In this document: positions 53,718 to 63,351 of the stretch, one piece after another
Numbering within the stretch: position 1 is the stretch's first letter
Layout of the letters: every line of letters starts with the position of its first letter
Source of the DNA: Fervidicoccus fontis Kam940
GTDB taxonomy: Archaea > Thermoproteota > Thermoprotei_A > Sulfolobales > Fervidicoccaceae
Direction: 5' to 3'
DNA: 64,000 bases
Assembly: GCF_000258425.1 (NCBI RefSeq)
Contig: NC_017461.1
Coordinates: 62,001-126,000, forward strand
Notes under the pieces: model-generated
Database searches by the model: none
Seen by the model: only the letters and a program-made list of their open reading frames with translations
What the model was told of the DNA's origin: nothing
Position numbers and translations under genes: made by a program

Positions 53718-54236
53718 TTATATCTTTAAGATTTTTTCCCTCATAAAAGAAAAGCAGGATTTTCTCAACTCTTCATTTTCCAGTAGTTTGCTATAGTTTT
53801 CGCAGTTTCTTTTAAGAACGGAATAACCGTAATAATCCTTTATGCCTTGAATATGAAGAACAATGTCGCTTTTTCTATCGAATTTTATCTCTTTTTTTAT
53901 TTTTTCCTCTAATTCTTTGCACAGATCCTTCTTAACCCCTCTTACTTCACAATTTACATACTTTACTGAGATCTCCGACTTTTTCAGTACTTTTAAGAGT
54001 TCATCTGAGCTCAACAAGGGGTAGATCTTCATAGGATAAGAGAGAACGCTGCTTATCAAGAGATTATAGGCGAAATACGGCGAATCAGTGAAAAAAAGAA
54101 CAACCCCCCCATAGACGGCCTTTCTTTCTTCAAACTTGACGTTTTTCAGAATGAAAAAGCTCAAGACCTCATTTATCAGCTCATTCTCGCTGTTTATTTT
54201 CGTTGTTATGAGAATCAAATTCACTCGCTCCTCCAT
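53718..54236 (-). CDS. Hypothetical protein, possibly THUMP-like
   Basis: 172 aa from ATG 54236; a GTG 12 nt later has GGAGGAG ahead of it and is also plausible. The middle and end (YPLLSSDELLKVLK... CEVRG...KIKKEIKFDRKSDIVLHIQGI) follow the strand-helix order of a THUMP RNA-binding domain, which serves tRNA-modifying enzymes, but no catalytic domain is present. It overlaps the end of nth by 16 bp. Confidence 0.55.
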   Translation of the reverse strand: MEERVNLILITTKINSENELINEVLSFFILKNVKFEERKAVYGGVVLFFTDSPYFAYNLLISSVLSYPMKIYPLLSSDELLKVLKKSEISVKYVNCEVRGVKKDLCKELEEKIKKEIKFDRKSDIVLHIQGIKDYYGYSVLKRNCENYSKLLENEELRKSCFSFMREKILKI

Positions 54237-54898
54237 CTGCAGATATCTGCTAGAGGACAGAGATCGCACTTTTCCCCTTTCGGTCTGCAGAATTTCCTCC
54301 CTACGTATATTAACTTGTAGTGGGCTTCTTTGAGCAGATTTCTATCCAAAACTTCCCTCCAAAATTGGCTAACTTCTTCATAGTCCATTTTTTTATCCAG
54401 AAGCCTTTCAGTAACCCTCTTTATGTGCCTGTCAACTGGGAAGAGAGGCATGTTGCAGTATACTGATAAGAAAAGATCTGCGGTCTTCTTTCCAATTCCC
54501 TTAATTGAAGTTAGCTCTCTGCGTGCCTCTTCAGGAGGCTTTTTGCACAGATTTTTTAGGAAGAGCTCATCTTTAGATAAAAATCCAGCTAATCTCTTTA
54601 TAGTTTCTGCTTTAGATTTATACAACCCAGAAATTCTGATTATTTCCTCCAATTCACCCAAACTCATTGAGTTCAATTTCCGAAAATCGAGCCCTCTTTC
54701 TACCAAATTCAAAAAAGCTTCAATTGCATTTCTATCGGTGGTGTTCTGGCTCAGTATAATTGAAATTAAAAGATAAAAAGGATCGTCGAAATTCTTACTG
54801 ACCTCTTTGACTATAAATCTCTGTCCTTTCTCTAAGTTCAGATCTCTTAGAGCTTTGTTGATCTTTTCTCTTAAAAAATCATTAGTGTCTTTTTGCAT
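54221..54898 (-). CDS. nth: Endonuclease III (DNA glycosylase/AP lyase)
   Basis: 225 aa. The helix-hairpin-helix LTSIKGIGKKTADLFL, the catalytic PVDRH segment (Asp) and the C-terminal [4Fe-4S] cluster CRPKGEKCDLCPLADIC are all present. ILSQNTTD near residue 50 is also typical. It removes oxidised pyrimidines in base-excision repair. ATG 54898 is the start. Confidence 0.94.
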   Translation of the reverse strand: MQKDTNDFLREKINKALRDLNLEKGQRFIVKEVSKNFDDPFYLLISIILSQNTTDRNAIEAFLNLVERGLDFRKLNSMSLGELEEIIRISGLYKSKAETIKRLAGFLSKDELFLKNLCKKPPEEARRELTSIKGIGKKTADLFLSVYCNMPLFPVDRHIKRVTERLLDKKMDYEEVSQFWREVLDRNLLKEAHYKLIYVGRKFCRPKGEKCDLCPLADICRWRSE

Positions 54899-54910
54899 AA
54901 AGCTTCCTTT

Positions 54911-55150
54911 TTACTCAGTTACTTCCCAGAGTGTGAATGGAGTCCACATCAGCCAAGCTGGCGCGTTCTTGACGAATTCATAAGCTTCTTCCCATCCGTT
55001 TAGCCCGATTTCCTTCGCCAGCTCCTCAAGGGTCATTTGAGTGTACACGTACTTTCTCAATACCTTCAAAAGCCTCTCGTCAATAGGTATTTCTCTATCC
55101 TTTACTTTTACCACACTTATAGATCTTACCTTATTTTTCGTTTCGCTCAT
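54911..55150 (-). CDS. Conserved-looking small protein of unknown function
   Basis: 79 aa, not recognised. It has an N-terminal strand pair (VRSISVVKVKDREI), then helices with MTLEELAKEIGLNGWEEAYEFV, similar to a helix-turn-helix, and a Trp-rich end (AWLMWTPFTLWEV). It lies 12 bp upstream of nth and may be co-transcribed. DNA binding is possible but unproved. Confidence 0.65.
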   Translation of the reverse strand: MSETKNKVRSISVVKVKDREIPIDERLLKVLRKYVYTQMTLEELAKEIGLNGWEEAYEFVKNAPAWLMWTPFTLWEVTE

Positions 55151-55189
55151 TTACATATCACCTTCCATTTGGTATGAGATAAGCAAGCA

Positions 55190-55291
55190 TGGGGCCGCCG
55201 GGATTTGAACCCGGGACCACCAGCGTTCCAGGTTTTGTCATATCGGGGTTCCTCCCCAGGCTGGCATCCTACCAAGCTAGACGACGGCCCC
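55190..55291 (-). tRNA. tRNA-Pro (anticodon GGG) with an intron
   Basis: 102 nt. Acceptor GGGGCCG/CGGCCCC, anticodon stem CCAGC/GCTGG, T-loop TTCAAAT and A73. Removing a 28-nt insert at about 55226-55253 (canonical 37/38 site) leaves loop CTGGGGC with anticodon GGG. A short variable loop excludes Ser (GGA), the other way to read the loop. Confidence 0.9.
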
Positions 55292-55445
55292 CCAGACACT
55301 CTTATTTTTTAAGAAAAGAGTTTAAAAGTATTTATTAATATATTTCCTTCTAAACTCCTTCAAAAACGAAAATTGAAGCGGACTTTCACGTCCTTTTCCT
55401 TTTAAATCTATAGCATAAACTATTATTATTTAGGCGAAAAAAACC

Positions 55446-56114
55446 ATGTCCGCTATTGATAAGTTTGGTAAAAGATGGTCTCCGCAAGATTCAGAAGGCA
55501 TGTGGTCTAAAATTAAAGACAGAATAGTTCCACCACCTCCTGTCAGATACAGAATAACAATGGCATTGTTCAAAATTAGGATTGAAAAGAACAAGCTTGA
55601 ATACACACTCAATAAGCTTCAGGAAAGAGCAAACGGCCTGTTTGAAAAAGTGGTAGACGCTCAGGTTAAAAAGGATAGCGAAAGAGCTGCGATGTATGCA
55701 AACGAAGTTGCAGAAGTAAGGAAAGTTGCGAAGACAATTATGAGCTCAATATTTGCTCTAGAGAGGATCGGATTGAGGCTAGAGACAGTTAGAGATGTGG
55801 GAGATCTGGTAAGCGCGATGGGACCAGTAGTAGGAGTTGTAAAGGAAGTTAGAAACAACTTGATGGGCATAATGCCAGAAGTAGCATTTGAGCTTGGAGA
55901 GGTCGACGAGATACTTCAGAGCACAGTGACTGAGCTAGGAGAATTCACCGGAATTCAGATGAACAACATCTATGTAACTGATGAAGCAAAGAAGGTAATG
56001 GAGGAAGCTGCCACAATTGCAGAGCAGAGAATGAAGGAGCAGTTCCCAGAGCTTCCTGGAGGAAGCATGAACCTGCCAGCGCCGCCATCTGCCAACGCAT
56101 CTGACAAACACTAA
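55446..56114 (+). CDS. ESCRT-III-like cell division protein (CdvB family)
   Basis: 222 aa. A basic start with WSKIKDRIVPPPPVRYRI leads into the Snf7-like helical core (ALFKIRIEKNKLEYTLNKLQERANGLFEKVVDAQVKKD), and a Pro-rich end follows an acidic helix. The CdvB C-terminal winged helix that binds CdvA is absent, so this is a CdvB1/B2-type paralogue involved in membrane constriction at division or in vesicle release. cdvA and cdvC are not in the window. Confidence 0.9.
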   Translation: MSAIDKFGKRWSPQDSEGMWSKIKDRIVPPPPVRYRITMALFKIRIEKNKLEYTLNKLQERANGLFEKVVDAQVKKDSERAAMYANEVAEVRKVAKTIMSSIFALERIGLRLETVRDVGDLVSAMGPVVGVVKEVRNNLMGIMPEVAFELGEVDEILQSTVTELGEFTGIQMNNIYVTDEAKKVMEEAATIAEQRMKEQFPELPGGSMNLPAPPSANASDKH

Positions 56115-56243
56115 CAAAAATTAATATTTTATTAAAACAGTTTTTTGTTTATTTTTTATTTTCTGAGTCAGCAGCGTTTTCATATCATTGCATGAGCTCA
56201 AAGCTTTTAACCTTCATCATTCTAAGAATTGAAAATTTAATTT

Positions 56244-57536
56244 TTAGATAAAAAACCTTCTCCCAGCAAACTCGGAGTATCCTGAAAGCAGGGATTCAAT
56301 TTCGATGAGTCTGTTGTACTTCGAAGTCCTCTCTCCTCTGCATGGTGCTCCTGCTTTTATTGCTCCATTCCTCAGTGCAACAGAGAGGTCTGCGATAAAT
56401 GGATCGTCGGTCTCCCCGCTTCTATGGCTTACAATAGCCTTTATGCCAGAATGCATGGCCATTTCTGAAAACCTTATGGTTTCTGTTAAAGTGCCGATCT
56501 GGTTGGGCTTTACTATGACCCCAGACACGCTCCCTTTTTCTAAAGCCTTTTCGAGCCTTTTTGGATTGGTTGTTAGAAGGTCATCCCCAACCACGAGAAC
56601 CCCCTTCTTTCTTAATTTTGAATTAAGCTCAGAGAAGCTTTCAAAATCTTCTTCATAGAAGGGATCCTCTATGCTTTTAACAGGATGAGCATCGATCAGC
56701 TTAAGATAGAATTCGAGCAATTCATCTTTTCTGTAATTCTTTCCGTTTACCGTATATACCCCTTTTTCCTCGTTGTAAAAGTTACTCGAGGCAGCGTCAA
56801 TAGCTATGTAGAAGTTGTCCCCGACTGCGTAACCTGAAGCCTTTATAGCGTCTTCCAGCAGGATCACTGCTGCTTCAGGATCTCTTATTGGAGGAGTAAA
56901 TCCCCCCTCATCTCCTACAGAAGTGTGGATTCCGCCGTACTTTTCTTTAATTATCTCCTTCAGTTTGTGATAGACCTCTGAAGAAGCCCATATAGCATCT
57001 TTAAATGTATCAAACCCTACTGGAACGATCATGAACTCTTGGAAGTCGAGTCCGCTACTTGCATGCTTTCCTCCGTTTATTATATTCAAAAATGGAACTG
57101 GGAGGATAAACTCACCGACTCCTCCCAAATACGAATACAGCTCTTGAGAAGTAAGGATTGCAGCCGTCCTTGCAACTGCTAAGCTCACACCAAGCATAGT
57201 GTTTCCTCCTAATTTGCTCTTGTCTTCTGTACCGTCTAAAGACATCATTATCCTGTCTATCTTCTGTTGCTCCCTCACATCTTCTCCAACAAGGGCTTGA
57301 AGGATATAGTCTTTCACTGTTTCAACTGCCTTTGAAACACCCTTTCCCCCGAGCTTTCCGATCCCGTCTCTCAGTTCTGCAACTTCATGCTTCCCTTTTG
57401 AAAGCCCTGATGGAACGTTTGCGCACCCTCTCGCCTTTTTTGTTGAAACGCATACCCTTAAAGTGGGATCTCCTCTAGAATCAAGGATCTCATAAGCGCT
57501 AATTTCTGTGATTGCGAAGTCTGAAGAGTCTATCAT
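56244..57536 (-). CDS. eno: Enolase
   Basis: 430 aa from ATG 57536 (ATG 57545 adds three residues). AYEILDSRGDPTL, VPSGLSKGKHE, the proton-shuttle VGDEGGF, metal ligands within SIEDPFYEED and VGDDL, KPNQIGT and SHRSGETDDPFIADL are all present. It converts 2-phosphoglycerate to phosphoenolpyruvate in glycolysis/gluconeogenesis. It stands alone. Confidence 0.97.
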   Translation of the reverse strand: MIDSSDFAITEISAYEILDSRGDPTLRVCVSTKKARGCANVPSGLSKGKHEVAELRDGIGKLGGKGVSKAVETVKDYILQALVGEDVREQQKIDRIMMSLDGTEDKSKLGGNTMLGVSLAVARTAAILTSQELYSYLGGVGEFILPVPFLNIINGGKHASSGLDFQEFMIVPVGFDTFKDAIWASSEVYHKLKEIIKEKYGGIHTSVGDEGGFTPPIRDPEAAVILLEDAIKASGYAVGDNFYIAIDAASSNFYNEEKGVYTVNGKNYRKDELLEFYLKLIDAHPVKSIEDPFYEEDFESFSELNSKLRKKGVLVVGDDLLTTNPKRLEKALEKGSVSGVIVKPNQIGTLTETIRFSEMAMHSGIKAIVSHRSGETDDPFIADLSVALRNGAIKAGAPCRGERTSKYNRLIEIESLLSGYSEFAGRRFFI

Positions 57537-57714
57537 AAAAATCACCTTTAGCTATAAAATGCAATTAGGATTATAAATGTTTTCCTAGTTAACTTTTCTC
57601 TCTTCATTTTAAGGATAAGTTTTCATTCTCTTCGCCAGAGATCCTTTTTGTAAGGGCGGGGTAGTTCACTTTGGTGTAAAAAAGAAAATTAATTATTTTC
57701 AATTTTTGATCATA

Positions 57715-58062
57715 ATGACTTGGAGGTATTGTGATTTGGTAAAAAAGGAGAAGAAGCCAAACGTTTGTCCTAGGTGCGGTACAGAGGTTCCAAATCCAAC
57801 AAAAACTTGGAACTTTGTTTCCCCTCTACCAGATGATAAAGGTAGGATCACAATAACAGTTATGGGATCATATAAGTGCCCTAACTGCGGATATAGTTGG
57901 AAGGCCGCTATTTCCAAGCTTAAAGTCGGAGGGGGAGAAGTCGAAATAGATGCAGGAGGGAAGGAGAAGAAGATAGCGGGGGAAGCTCCAAAGCAAAAGC
58001 CTGAAGAGATTGAGCTGGATTTAGAGGATATCATCAATGAAGACGATATTAATGAAGAATAA
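57715..58062 (+). CDS. Zinc-ribbon protein, crenarchaeal chromatin-type
   Basis: 115 aa from ATG 57715. Two CxxC pairs, CPRCGTEV and CPNCGYSW, make one zinc ribbon around a conserved stretch (PLPDDKGRITITVMGSYKCP). The C-terminus is acidic (ELDLEDIINEDDINEE). Crenarchaeal homologues of this pattern are small, very conserved and thought to be chromatin- or transcription-linked; the role is not proved. Confidence 0.75.
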   Translation: MTWRYCDLVKKEKKPNVCPRCGTEVPNPTKTWNFVSPLPDDKGRITITVMGSYKCPNCGYSWKAAISKLKVGGGEVEIDAGGKEKKIAGEAPKQKPEEIELDLEDIINEDDINEE

Positions 58063-58114
58063 GCATGCGTTTATTTTAAAATTGCCGCTTTTTGCAAAAA
58101 CGCTCATAATAAAC

Positions 58115-58441
58115 TCAGTTGTGTATGAGCCCCCTTTCTAAATTTTTTCCTTCTTCAATGCTAGAAGATAAAACTTTGCTGAAGTATGGCTCTGAGAGTA
58201 TATTTAAAAGGAGATCCTCGATTTCATCTGTGCCTGAGGCATTTGAAATTTTATTCGCGCTTATCCTATATTCATTTATTTTTACTTCATTTTCTTCAGG
58301 AGACTCTCCAGGAATGAGGACTGTAGTAAACTCGGTTTTAAGACCGTATTTCAAAGCGATGCCCAATACTGCTTCCTTCAGCATCCTCTCGGCCTTAACG
58401 CCTGAGATAGAAAAGTCTCTATAGAGAGTGATCTTGTTCAT
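58115..58441 (-). CDS. Hypothetical protein
   Basis: 108 aa, not recognised. It is an alpha/beta pattern with a central acidic loop (PGESPEENEVKINEYRIS) and no signal peptide or cysteines. The start is ATG 58441. It is convergent with the zinc-ribbon gene and follows mtnA on the same strand with a ~60-bp gap. Confidence 0.55.
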   Translation of the reverse strand: MNKITLYRDFSISGVKAERMLKEAVLGIALKYGLKTEFTTVLIPGESPEENEVKINEYRISANKISNASGTDEIEDLLLNILSEPYFSKVLSSSIEEGKNLERGLIHN

Positions 58442-58505
58442 ATGTCCACCTTAAAATATAGTTATATAATGGATAGGATTTAAAAGGAAAAAAGCGAAAG
58501 AGTTT

Positions 58506-59600
58506 TTACTCAAACAGCTTTTTAATGTTTGATTCGTAGTCTTTTTCAACAATCCCCTTTTCCGTTACTATTCCACTTACCAACTCAGGAGGGGTCATAT
58601 CAAAGGCAAAATTATAAGCGCTCGTGCCTTCCGGTGCAATCCTCAGCTTATTGAGCACAGTTGTGACCTCGCTTTCGTCTCTGTTTTCAATGATAACGTC
58701 TTCAGGAGAAGTAGTTAGGTCGAATGTTGATGTAGGGGCCACAGCGTAAAATGGGATCTTGTGGTAGCTTGCAAGTACCGCGATGCCATATGTTCCGATC
58801 TTGTTTATAACGTGACCTGTCCTAAGAATTCTGTCTGCCCCGACAAATACCTTGTGAACCATTTCCTTCATCATTACTATTCCGACCATGTTATCTGTTA
58901 TCAGTTTGAATGGTATGCCTTCTTTCTTGAGTTCCCAGGCCGTTAGCCTAGCCCCCTGAAGAAGAGGCCTCGTCTCAGTCGCTATAACTTTTATTTTCTT
59001 TCCATTTTTCCAAGCCGTTTTTATCACTCCTAAGGCAGTCCCGTGCCCTGCTGTAGCAAGGGATCCTGTATTGCAGTGTGTGAGTATCGTATCTCCATCC
59101 TGTATCAGCTTTTCTCCGATTTCCCCCATCTTCAAATTGTTTTTTATATCTTCAATCTGTATTTTAAGCGCCTTAGAGAGGAGCTTCTCCTTTATTTCCT
59201 GAGGACTGAGGTCAATGGACTCGTAGAAAGTCTTCTTCATAATGTTTAGAGCCCAAAACAAGTTGTACGCCGTAGGTCTCGTATGAGAGAGGATCTCTAC
59301 AGCTTTTTCTATGTTTTTCATCATTTCATCTTTATTGTTAGGAGAGTTGTAGGCAACCATCGCAACTGCGAGGGCAGTAGTAACACCTATAGCGGGTGCT
59401 CCCCTTATTTCAAGCCTTTTTATTGCTTCAGCTACTCTATATATATCGCTTGACTCAACATATCTTTCTTCCCAGGGAAGAGATGTAACATCTATCCATC
59501 TTAGCTTTCCATCCTTCCACTCTATAGGAACGATAGAAACTTCTTTTAAGACTTCTTGAAGCTCTTTTTTAACAGAATCTAGCTCACTCAAAATACTCAC
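58506..59600 (-). CDS. mtnA: S-methyl-5-thioribose-1-phosphate isomerase MtnA
   Basis: 364 aa. RGAPAIGVTTALA, HCNTGSLATAGHGTALG (catalytic Cys), ETRPLLQGARLTAWEL, DNMVG (catalytic Asp) and GADRI identify the aldose-ketose isomerase branch of the eIF2B-like family. The conserved Cys and Asp favour MtnA (methionine salvage). The related ribose-1,5-bisphosphate isomerase is the alternative. Confidence 0.9.
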   Translation of the reverse strand: MSILSELDSVKKELQEVLKEVSIVPIEWKDGKLRWIDVTSLPWEERYVESSDIYRVAEAIKRLEIRGAPAIGVTTALAVAMVAYNSPNNKDEMMKNIEKAVEILSHTRPTAYNLFWALNIMKKTFYESIDLSPQEIKEKLLSKALKIQIEDIKNNLKMGEIGEKLIQDGDTILTHCNTGSLATAGHGTALGVIKTAWKNGKKIKVIATETRPLLQGARLTAWELKKEGIPFKLITDNMVGIVMMKEMVHKVFVGADRILRTGHVINKIGTYGIAVLASYHKIPFYAVAPTSTFDLTTSPEDVIIENRDESEVTTVLNKLRIAPEGTSAYNFAFDMTPPELVSGIVTEKGIVEKDYESNIKKLFE

Positions 59601-59761
59601 CTTATAGGCTAAAAATATTATCTGAATCTTTATTTAAATATATTTGCTATAGATTTAGTACTCTTTGCCTGTATTTATTTTGTTTAAATAATGAAAAAAA
59701 TACTAAAAAATAAGTAGATACTTTTTTATAAGTTTATGTTTCTAAAACTTCTTGATCGGCT

Positions 59762-61066
59762 ATGTCCAAAAAGATAACGCTTCTTGAGGCTATAATGCTT
59801 GGAATTGGCGGAATGTATGGAGTAGGTATATTTGTCTTTCCCGGATCGACTGGAAGGCTGAACGACGGGTTGGACTTCCTTGCTTGGCTAATTACGGGCA
59901 TTATGATGATTGCAGTTGGGCTTGTTTATTCAGACATGTCCTCCGCATTTGAGGTCGATGGCGGTCCCGCAGTTTATCCATTTGAAGTATTTAAGAAAAG
60001 AGCATTATCTAAGTTTTTATCATTCTACAGCGGCGCAGGCTTTTTCGTTGGATGGACCATTGCCATAACCATATGCGCGATAACTTCTCCTTATTATCTG
60101 TATTATATATTACCGATTTCTCTAAACTATTCTATTGTGACCTCTCTCATTCTGATTTTTTTCGCAACTTTATTAGTCATTTTTGGAGTGAAATTAAGCG
60201 GAAAAGTAAACCAAATCTTGACGTTTATTCTTCTAGCAATTACACTTGCTTTCACAATCGCTGTTTTTTCATATTCTGGACTCCCCATACATTTATCAAA
60301 TAACTACAAATTCGACATAAGCAAATTTCTTGCATCCATTGGAATTATAATCGGTGCATATGGAGCGTGGGCTTCAATACCGAGCGTTTACAGCAGCGTT
60401 GAAAATCCAAAAAAGAACGTCCCGCTGTCCGTCGCAATATCGATCCTTTCTGTAGCTGCCATCTACGTTCTTATGGTGATGTCGCTCCATAGCTTGATTC
60501 CGTACAATGAGTTTTTGAACAATCCCGAAGTGGCATACTCACCTTTTTCTTATGCGTCCATTCAGCTGGAAAAGCTCACAGGTACAAAAATATTTACATA
60601 TTTATTTTCGCTTTCCGCTTTATTGGCGATTTTCACGACCATGATCGTGGGTTTCCTCTCCCTCAGCAGAGCCGTTTATGCTATGTCTGAAAAGGGGATA
60701 ATACCTCAAAAAATCTATGACATAGACTCGAAGAATGGAAGATACATCCTGTCAACTGTGATTATAAGCTTAACTTCTTCGCTCTTCTCATTATTTCCAC
60801 AGTATTTCTATAAGTTCATGGTAATTGGTCTAGTAGTAGGAACGAACATTCCCTACGCTATAAATCTAATCTCATATATATACTTTAAGCATAGTTCACC
60901 TTCAGGCTTTCTGAGCAGAAGAATAGGAATCTTTTTAGGAATAATGTCCTTTAGCATCATAATCGTTTCATCATATGCTCTTTCTCTTCAAGAAGTTAAG
61001 GCATCCGCTATAGCTCTCTCTATCCTTTTTGTTGCATATGTTATATATTACTTTTTTAGGAAATAA
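59762..61066 (+). CDS. Amino-acid permease (APC superfamily)
   Basis: 434 aa with about 12 membrane helices. The first helix has GIGGMYGVGIFVFPG, matching the substrate-binding G-[SAG]-G-I-F motif of APC transporters, and AYGAWASIPSVYSSVENPKKNVP is the conserved helix 6-7 region. It should import amino acids by cation symport or antiport. The substrate is not evident. ATG 59762 start. Confidence 0.88.
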   Translation: MSKKITLLEAIMLGIGGMYGVGIFVFPGSTGRLNDGLDFLAWLITGIMMIAVGLVYSDMSSAFEVDGGPAVYPFEVFKKRALSKFLSFYSGAGFFVGWTIAITICAITSPYYLYYILPISLNYSIVTSLILIFFATLLVIFGVKLSGKVNQILTFILLAITLAFTIAVFSYSGLPIHLSNNYKFDISKFLASIGIIIGAYGAWASIPSVYSSVENPKKNVPLSVAISILSVAAIYVLMVMSLHSLIPYNEFLNNPEVAYSPFSYASIQLEKLTGTKIFTYLFSLSALLAIFTTMIVGFLSLSRAVYAMSEKGIIPQKIYDIDSKNGRYILSTVIISLTSSLFSLFPQYFYKFMVIGLVVGTNIPYAINLISYIYFKHSSPSGFLSRRIGIFLGIMSFSIIIVSSYALSLQEVKASAIALSILFVAYVIYYFFRK

Positions 61067-61255
61067 AAAACCATAATGAAATTATATTTTTCATATTTTA
61101 GAGGAATTTGTAAATTTGAAAGATAAAAACATTTTATTAACTGTAAGATCGGCTTTTTCACAAATTATTATAATCAAGTTTTTTATAATATAAGTAAACT
61201 ATAGCTTTCGTATTATTTATATAAGTCTGTAAGTAATGCTCTAAAGGAGGTATTT

Positions 61256-61396
61256 ATCAAAGGCAAAAGTGTAAATGTTGTATTAAGCACAGGTCATGAA
61301 GAGGATATAAAAATAGCAAGTGAAACTAACAGTATAGACGTAGTTGCTAAGGTCGTTGATATTTATGATGATGTAGCAATTATAGAAAGATATTAG
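61256..61396 (+). pseudogene. Short protein-like frame without a normal start
   Basis: A strong Shine-Dalgarno AAAGGAGG (61243-61250) is followed by a frame reading IKGKSVNVVLSTGHEEDIKI and ASETNSIDVVAKVVDIYDDV, ending at TAG 61394. No ATG, GTG or TTG is available; the first codon after the Shine-Dalgarno with sensible spacing is ATC. It is either a decayed gene or uses a non-standard start. The remaining intergenic sequence 61067-61482 is AT-rich without other features. Confidence 0.4.
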
Positions 61397-61482
61397 AAAG
61401 CAAAATGATCTATGAAGTTACTCTAGTTATTTAAAATTAATATTTTTTATTTGCCTTATAATTTTTATTATTATAAAAATTT

Positions 61483-63003
61483 TTAAATTAGGTATTCAAA
61501 AATCCTTCTCCCTCTGTAGTTGTATACAATTGCTTTTATAGCCATAACTTCTTCAATACTATAGGCTATACTCTCCCTTCCTATGCCGCTCTCTTTTCTG
61601 CCACCATAAGGATAGTATCCAATTCCATGTCTAGGTATGTCATTTATGTATATAGCGCCGTATTCCAGATACCTTATGATTTTTCTTATCCTATTTATAT
61701 CCTTTGCAAATATTGATGCATCAAGTCCATATTTCCTATTATTTGCCAGCATTACTGCTTCATCTTCGTTTGCATAATTAAATATTATTGCTACCGGAGC
61801 AAAAACTTCTTCTTTATAGAGAAGCAGGCTATTCAATTTGCTTTTATCCGTTATTTCAATAAGTGTCGGTTCCACATAGTTCCCATTTAATCTCCTTCCT
61901 CCATAGAGAATTTTTCCTCCTTTCTCTACTGCATCTTGTATACCTTTCATCATTTCTTCGACTGCTTTTTTAGATATAAGAGGTCCCATAGTGGTATTTG
62001 GATCCCTTGGATCCCCTACTTTCACTTTTGCTAAATTTTCTACAATTTTTTTCTTTAGCTCATCCTTTACGGAATGATGCGCAATTATCATTTTTATAGC
62101 ATCACACCTTTGTCCTGCATAGCTGTATATCCCAGTTGATATCAATCTTGAAGCCTCATCTATGTCTGCATCATCTAAGACTATTGCCGGATCTCCTCCG
62201 CCTAACTCCATTATGTATCGTTTAATTCCACCCGCTTTCAATACTTTTTTCCCTGTTTCACTGCTACCAGTTAAGCTAATTACTCCAATTCGAGGATCTG
62301 AAACCACTTTCTCCATTTCGCTTCCGGGAACAGTTAGCACCATGAGTGATTCCTTTGGAAAGCCAGATACTTCTGCAATACGGGCGAACATTAATGATGG
62401 AACTGGAACTTGTGTTGGTGGCTTTATTATAACAGCATTCCCCGCGACTACACTATATGTAAACTTAGCAACTGTATCGAAAAGGGGATAATTAAAAGGT
62501 GAGATAGCGAGCACTATTCCATAAGGTTCTTTTCTGACTAGACTTTCGGACTCTAATGTTGTCTGATCCCAATCACCAGGGATATACTCGCCATATACTT
62601 TTCGAAGATCAAGCATAGCACTCTTTAACCTGTTTATGCTCGCATTTACTTCTCCGGCAGCCTGATCTCTCGTTTTTCCAGCTCCAATCATTAGCGATTC
62701 AATAAAATCCTCTCGGTGTTCTTCAATTAATTTAGCCATTTTCTCTAAGTATTCGATTCTCTTATACCCTGGAGTATTCCTTATCTTCCATTTTCCCGAT
62801 TCATACAATTCTTTTATATAAGGCTCAATATCATCATATGTCAATTTAGGTATAGTTCCAATAGTATTGGTATCTATGGGAGAGAAGATTTGTTCTTCCT
62901 CCCTACCAAATATCCACTTTCCAAGCACAAAAGCCTTATATCTTTTACCTAACTTATTTTCTTCAAAAATATCTGAAAAGAAGTCTCTGTCGTCTTTATT
63001 CAT
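61483..63003 (-). CDS. gapN: Non-phosphorylating glyceraldehyde-3-phosphate dehydrogenase (GAPN)
   Basis: 506 aa, aldehyde dehydrogenase superfamily. ISPFNYPLFD (catalytic Asn), ELGGGDPAIVLDDADID (catalytic Glu) and YAGQRCDAIK (catalytic Cys) are in order; HGIGYYPYGGRKESGIGRE closes the fold. The N-terminus and the QRCDA motif are like the archaeal GAPN of Sulfolobus and Thermoproteus, which oxidises glyceraldehyde-3-phosphate straight to 3-phosphoglycerate in the modified glycolysis. The region 63004-63351 upstream is AT-rich with no gene seen. Confidence 0.9.
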   Translation of the reverse strand: MNKDDRDFFSDIFEENKLGKRYKAFVLGKWIFGREEEQIFSPIDTNTIGTIPKLTYDDIEPYIKELYESGKWKIRNTPGYKRIEYLEKMAKLIEEHREDFIESLMIGAGKTRDQAAGEVNASINRLKSAMLDLRKVYGEYIPGDWDQTTLESESLVRKEPYGIVLAISPFNYPLFDTVAKFTYSVVAGNAVIIKPPTQVPVPSLMFARIAEVSGFPKESLMVLTVPGSEMEKVVSDPRIGVISLTGSSETGKKVLKAGGIKRYIMELGGGDPAIVLDDADIDEASRLISTGIYSYAGQRCDAIKMIIAHHSVKDELKKKIVENLAKVKVGDPRDPNTTMGPLISKKAVEEMMKGIQDAVEKGGKILYGGRRLNGNYVEPTLIEITDKSKLNSLLLYKEEVFAPVAIIFNYANEDEAVMLANNRKYGLDASIFAKDINRIRKIIRYLEYGAIYINDIPRHGIGYYPYGGRKESGIGRESIAYSIEEVMAIKAIVYNYRGRRIFEYLI

Positions 63004-63351
63004 GATGTTTACCTTGATTTTTATAATTAATTTTTATCATTACATATAAATATATAAAAATATAAAATTATTTTTCATTTTTTAAAAAAGGATATTCAGA
63101 AAAGGCAATGCGTTTTAGTAAAAAATTTATAGCGAAATAAAAATTACTAATTTTAAAATTTTTTAATTGATGAGCATCGTCTTAAAAAGTGATGCAAGAT
63201 GTTTAAAGGTTCAAGATAGTTCTAGTCCGAGACGAAGGGCATGTTAGTACTAACCACAGGACTTATCTAAGCTTTGCACTGAGCTCCTACGGATCTCTTT
63301 CCTTTTTTTAGACAAGCTATTCTTCCTGTAGAAAGCGATAGCAACGGAGGG

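Noticed and set aside
55190-55291. tRNA-Ser (GGA) reading of the tRNA at 55.2 kb
   Set aside because: The variable loop is short (class I) and the acceptor and T-arm match tRNA-Pro; the GGA reading needs a non-canonical intron position.
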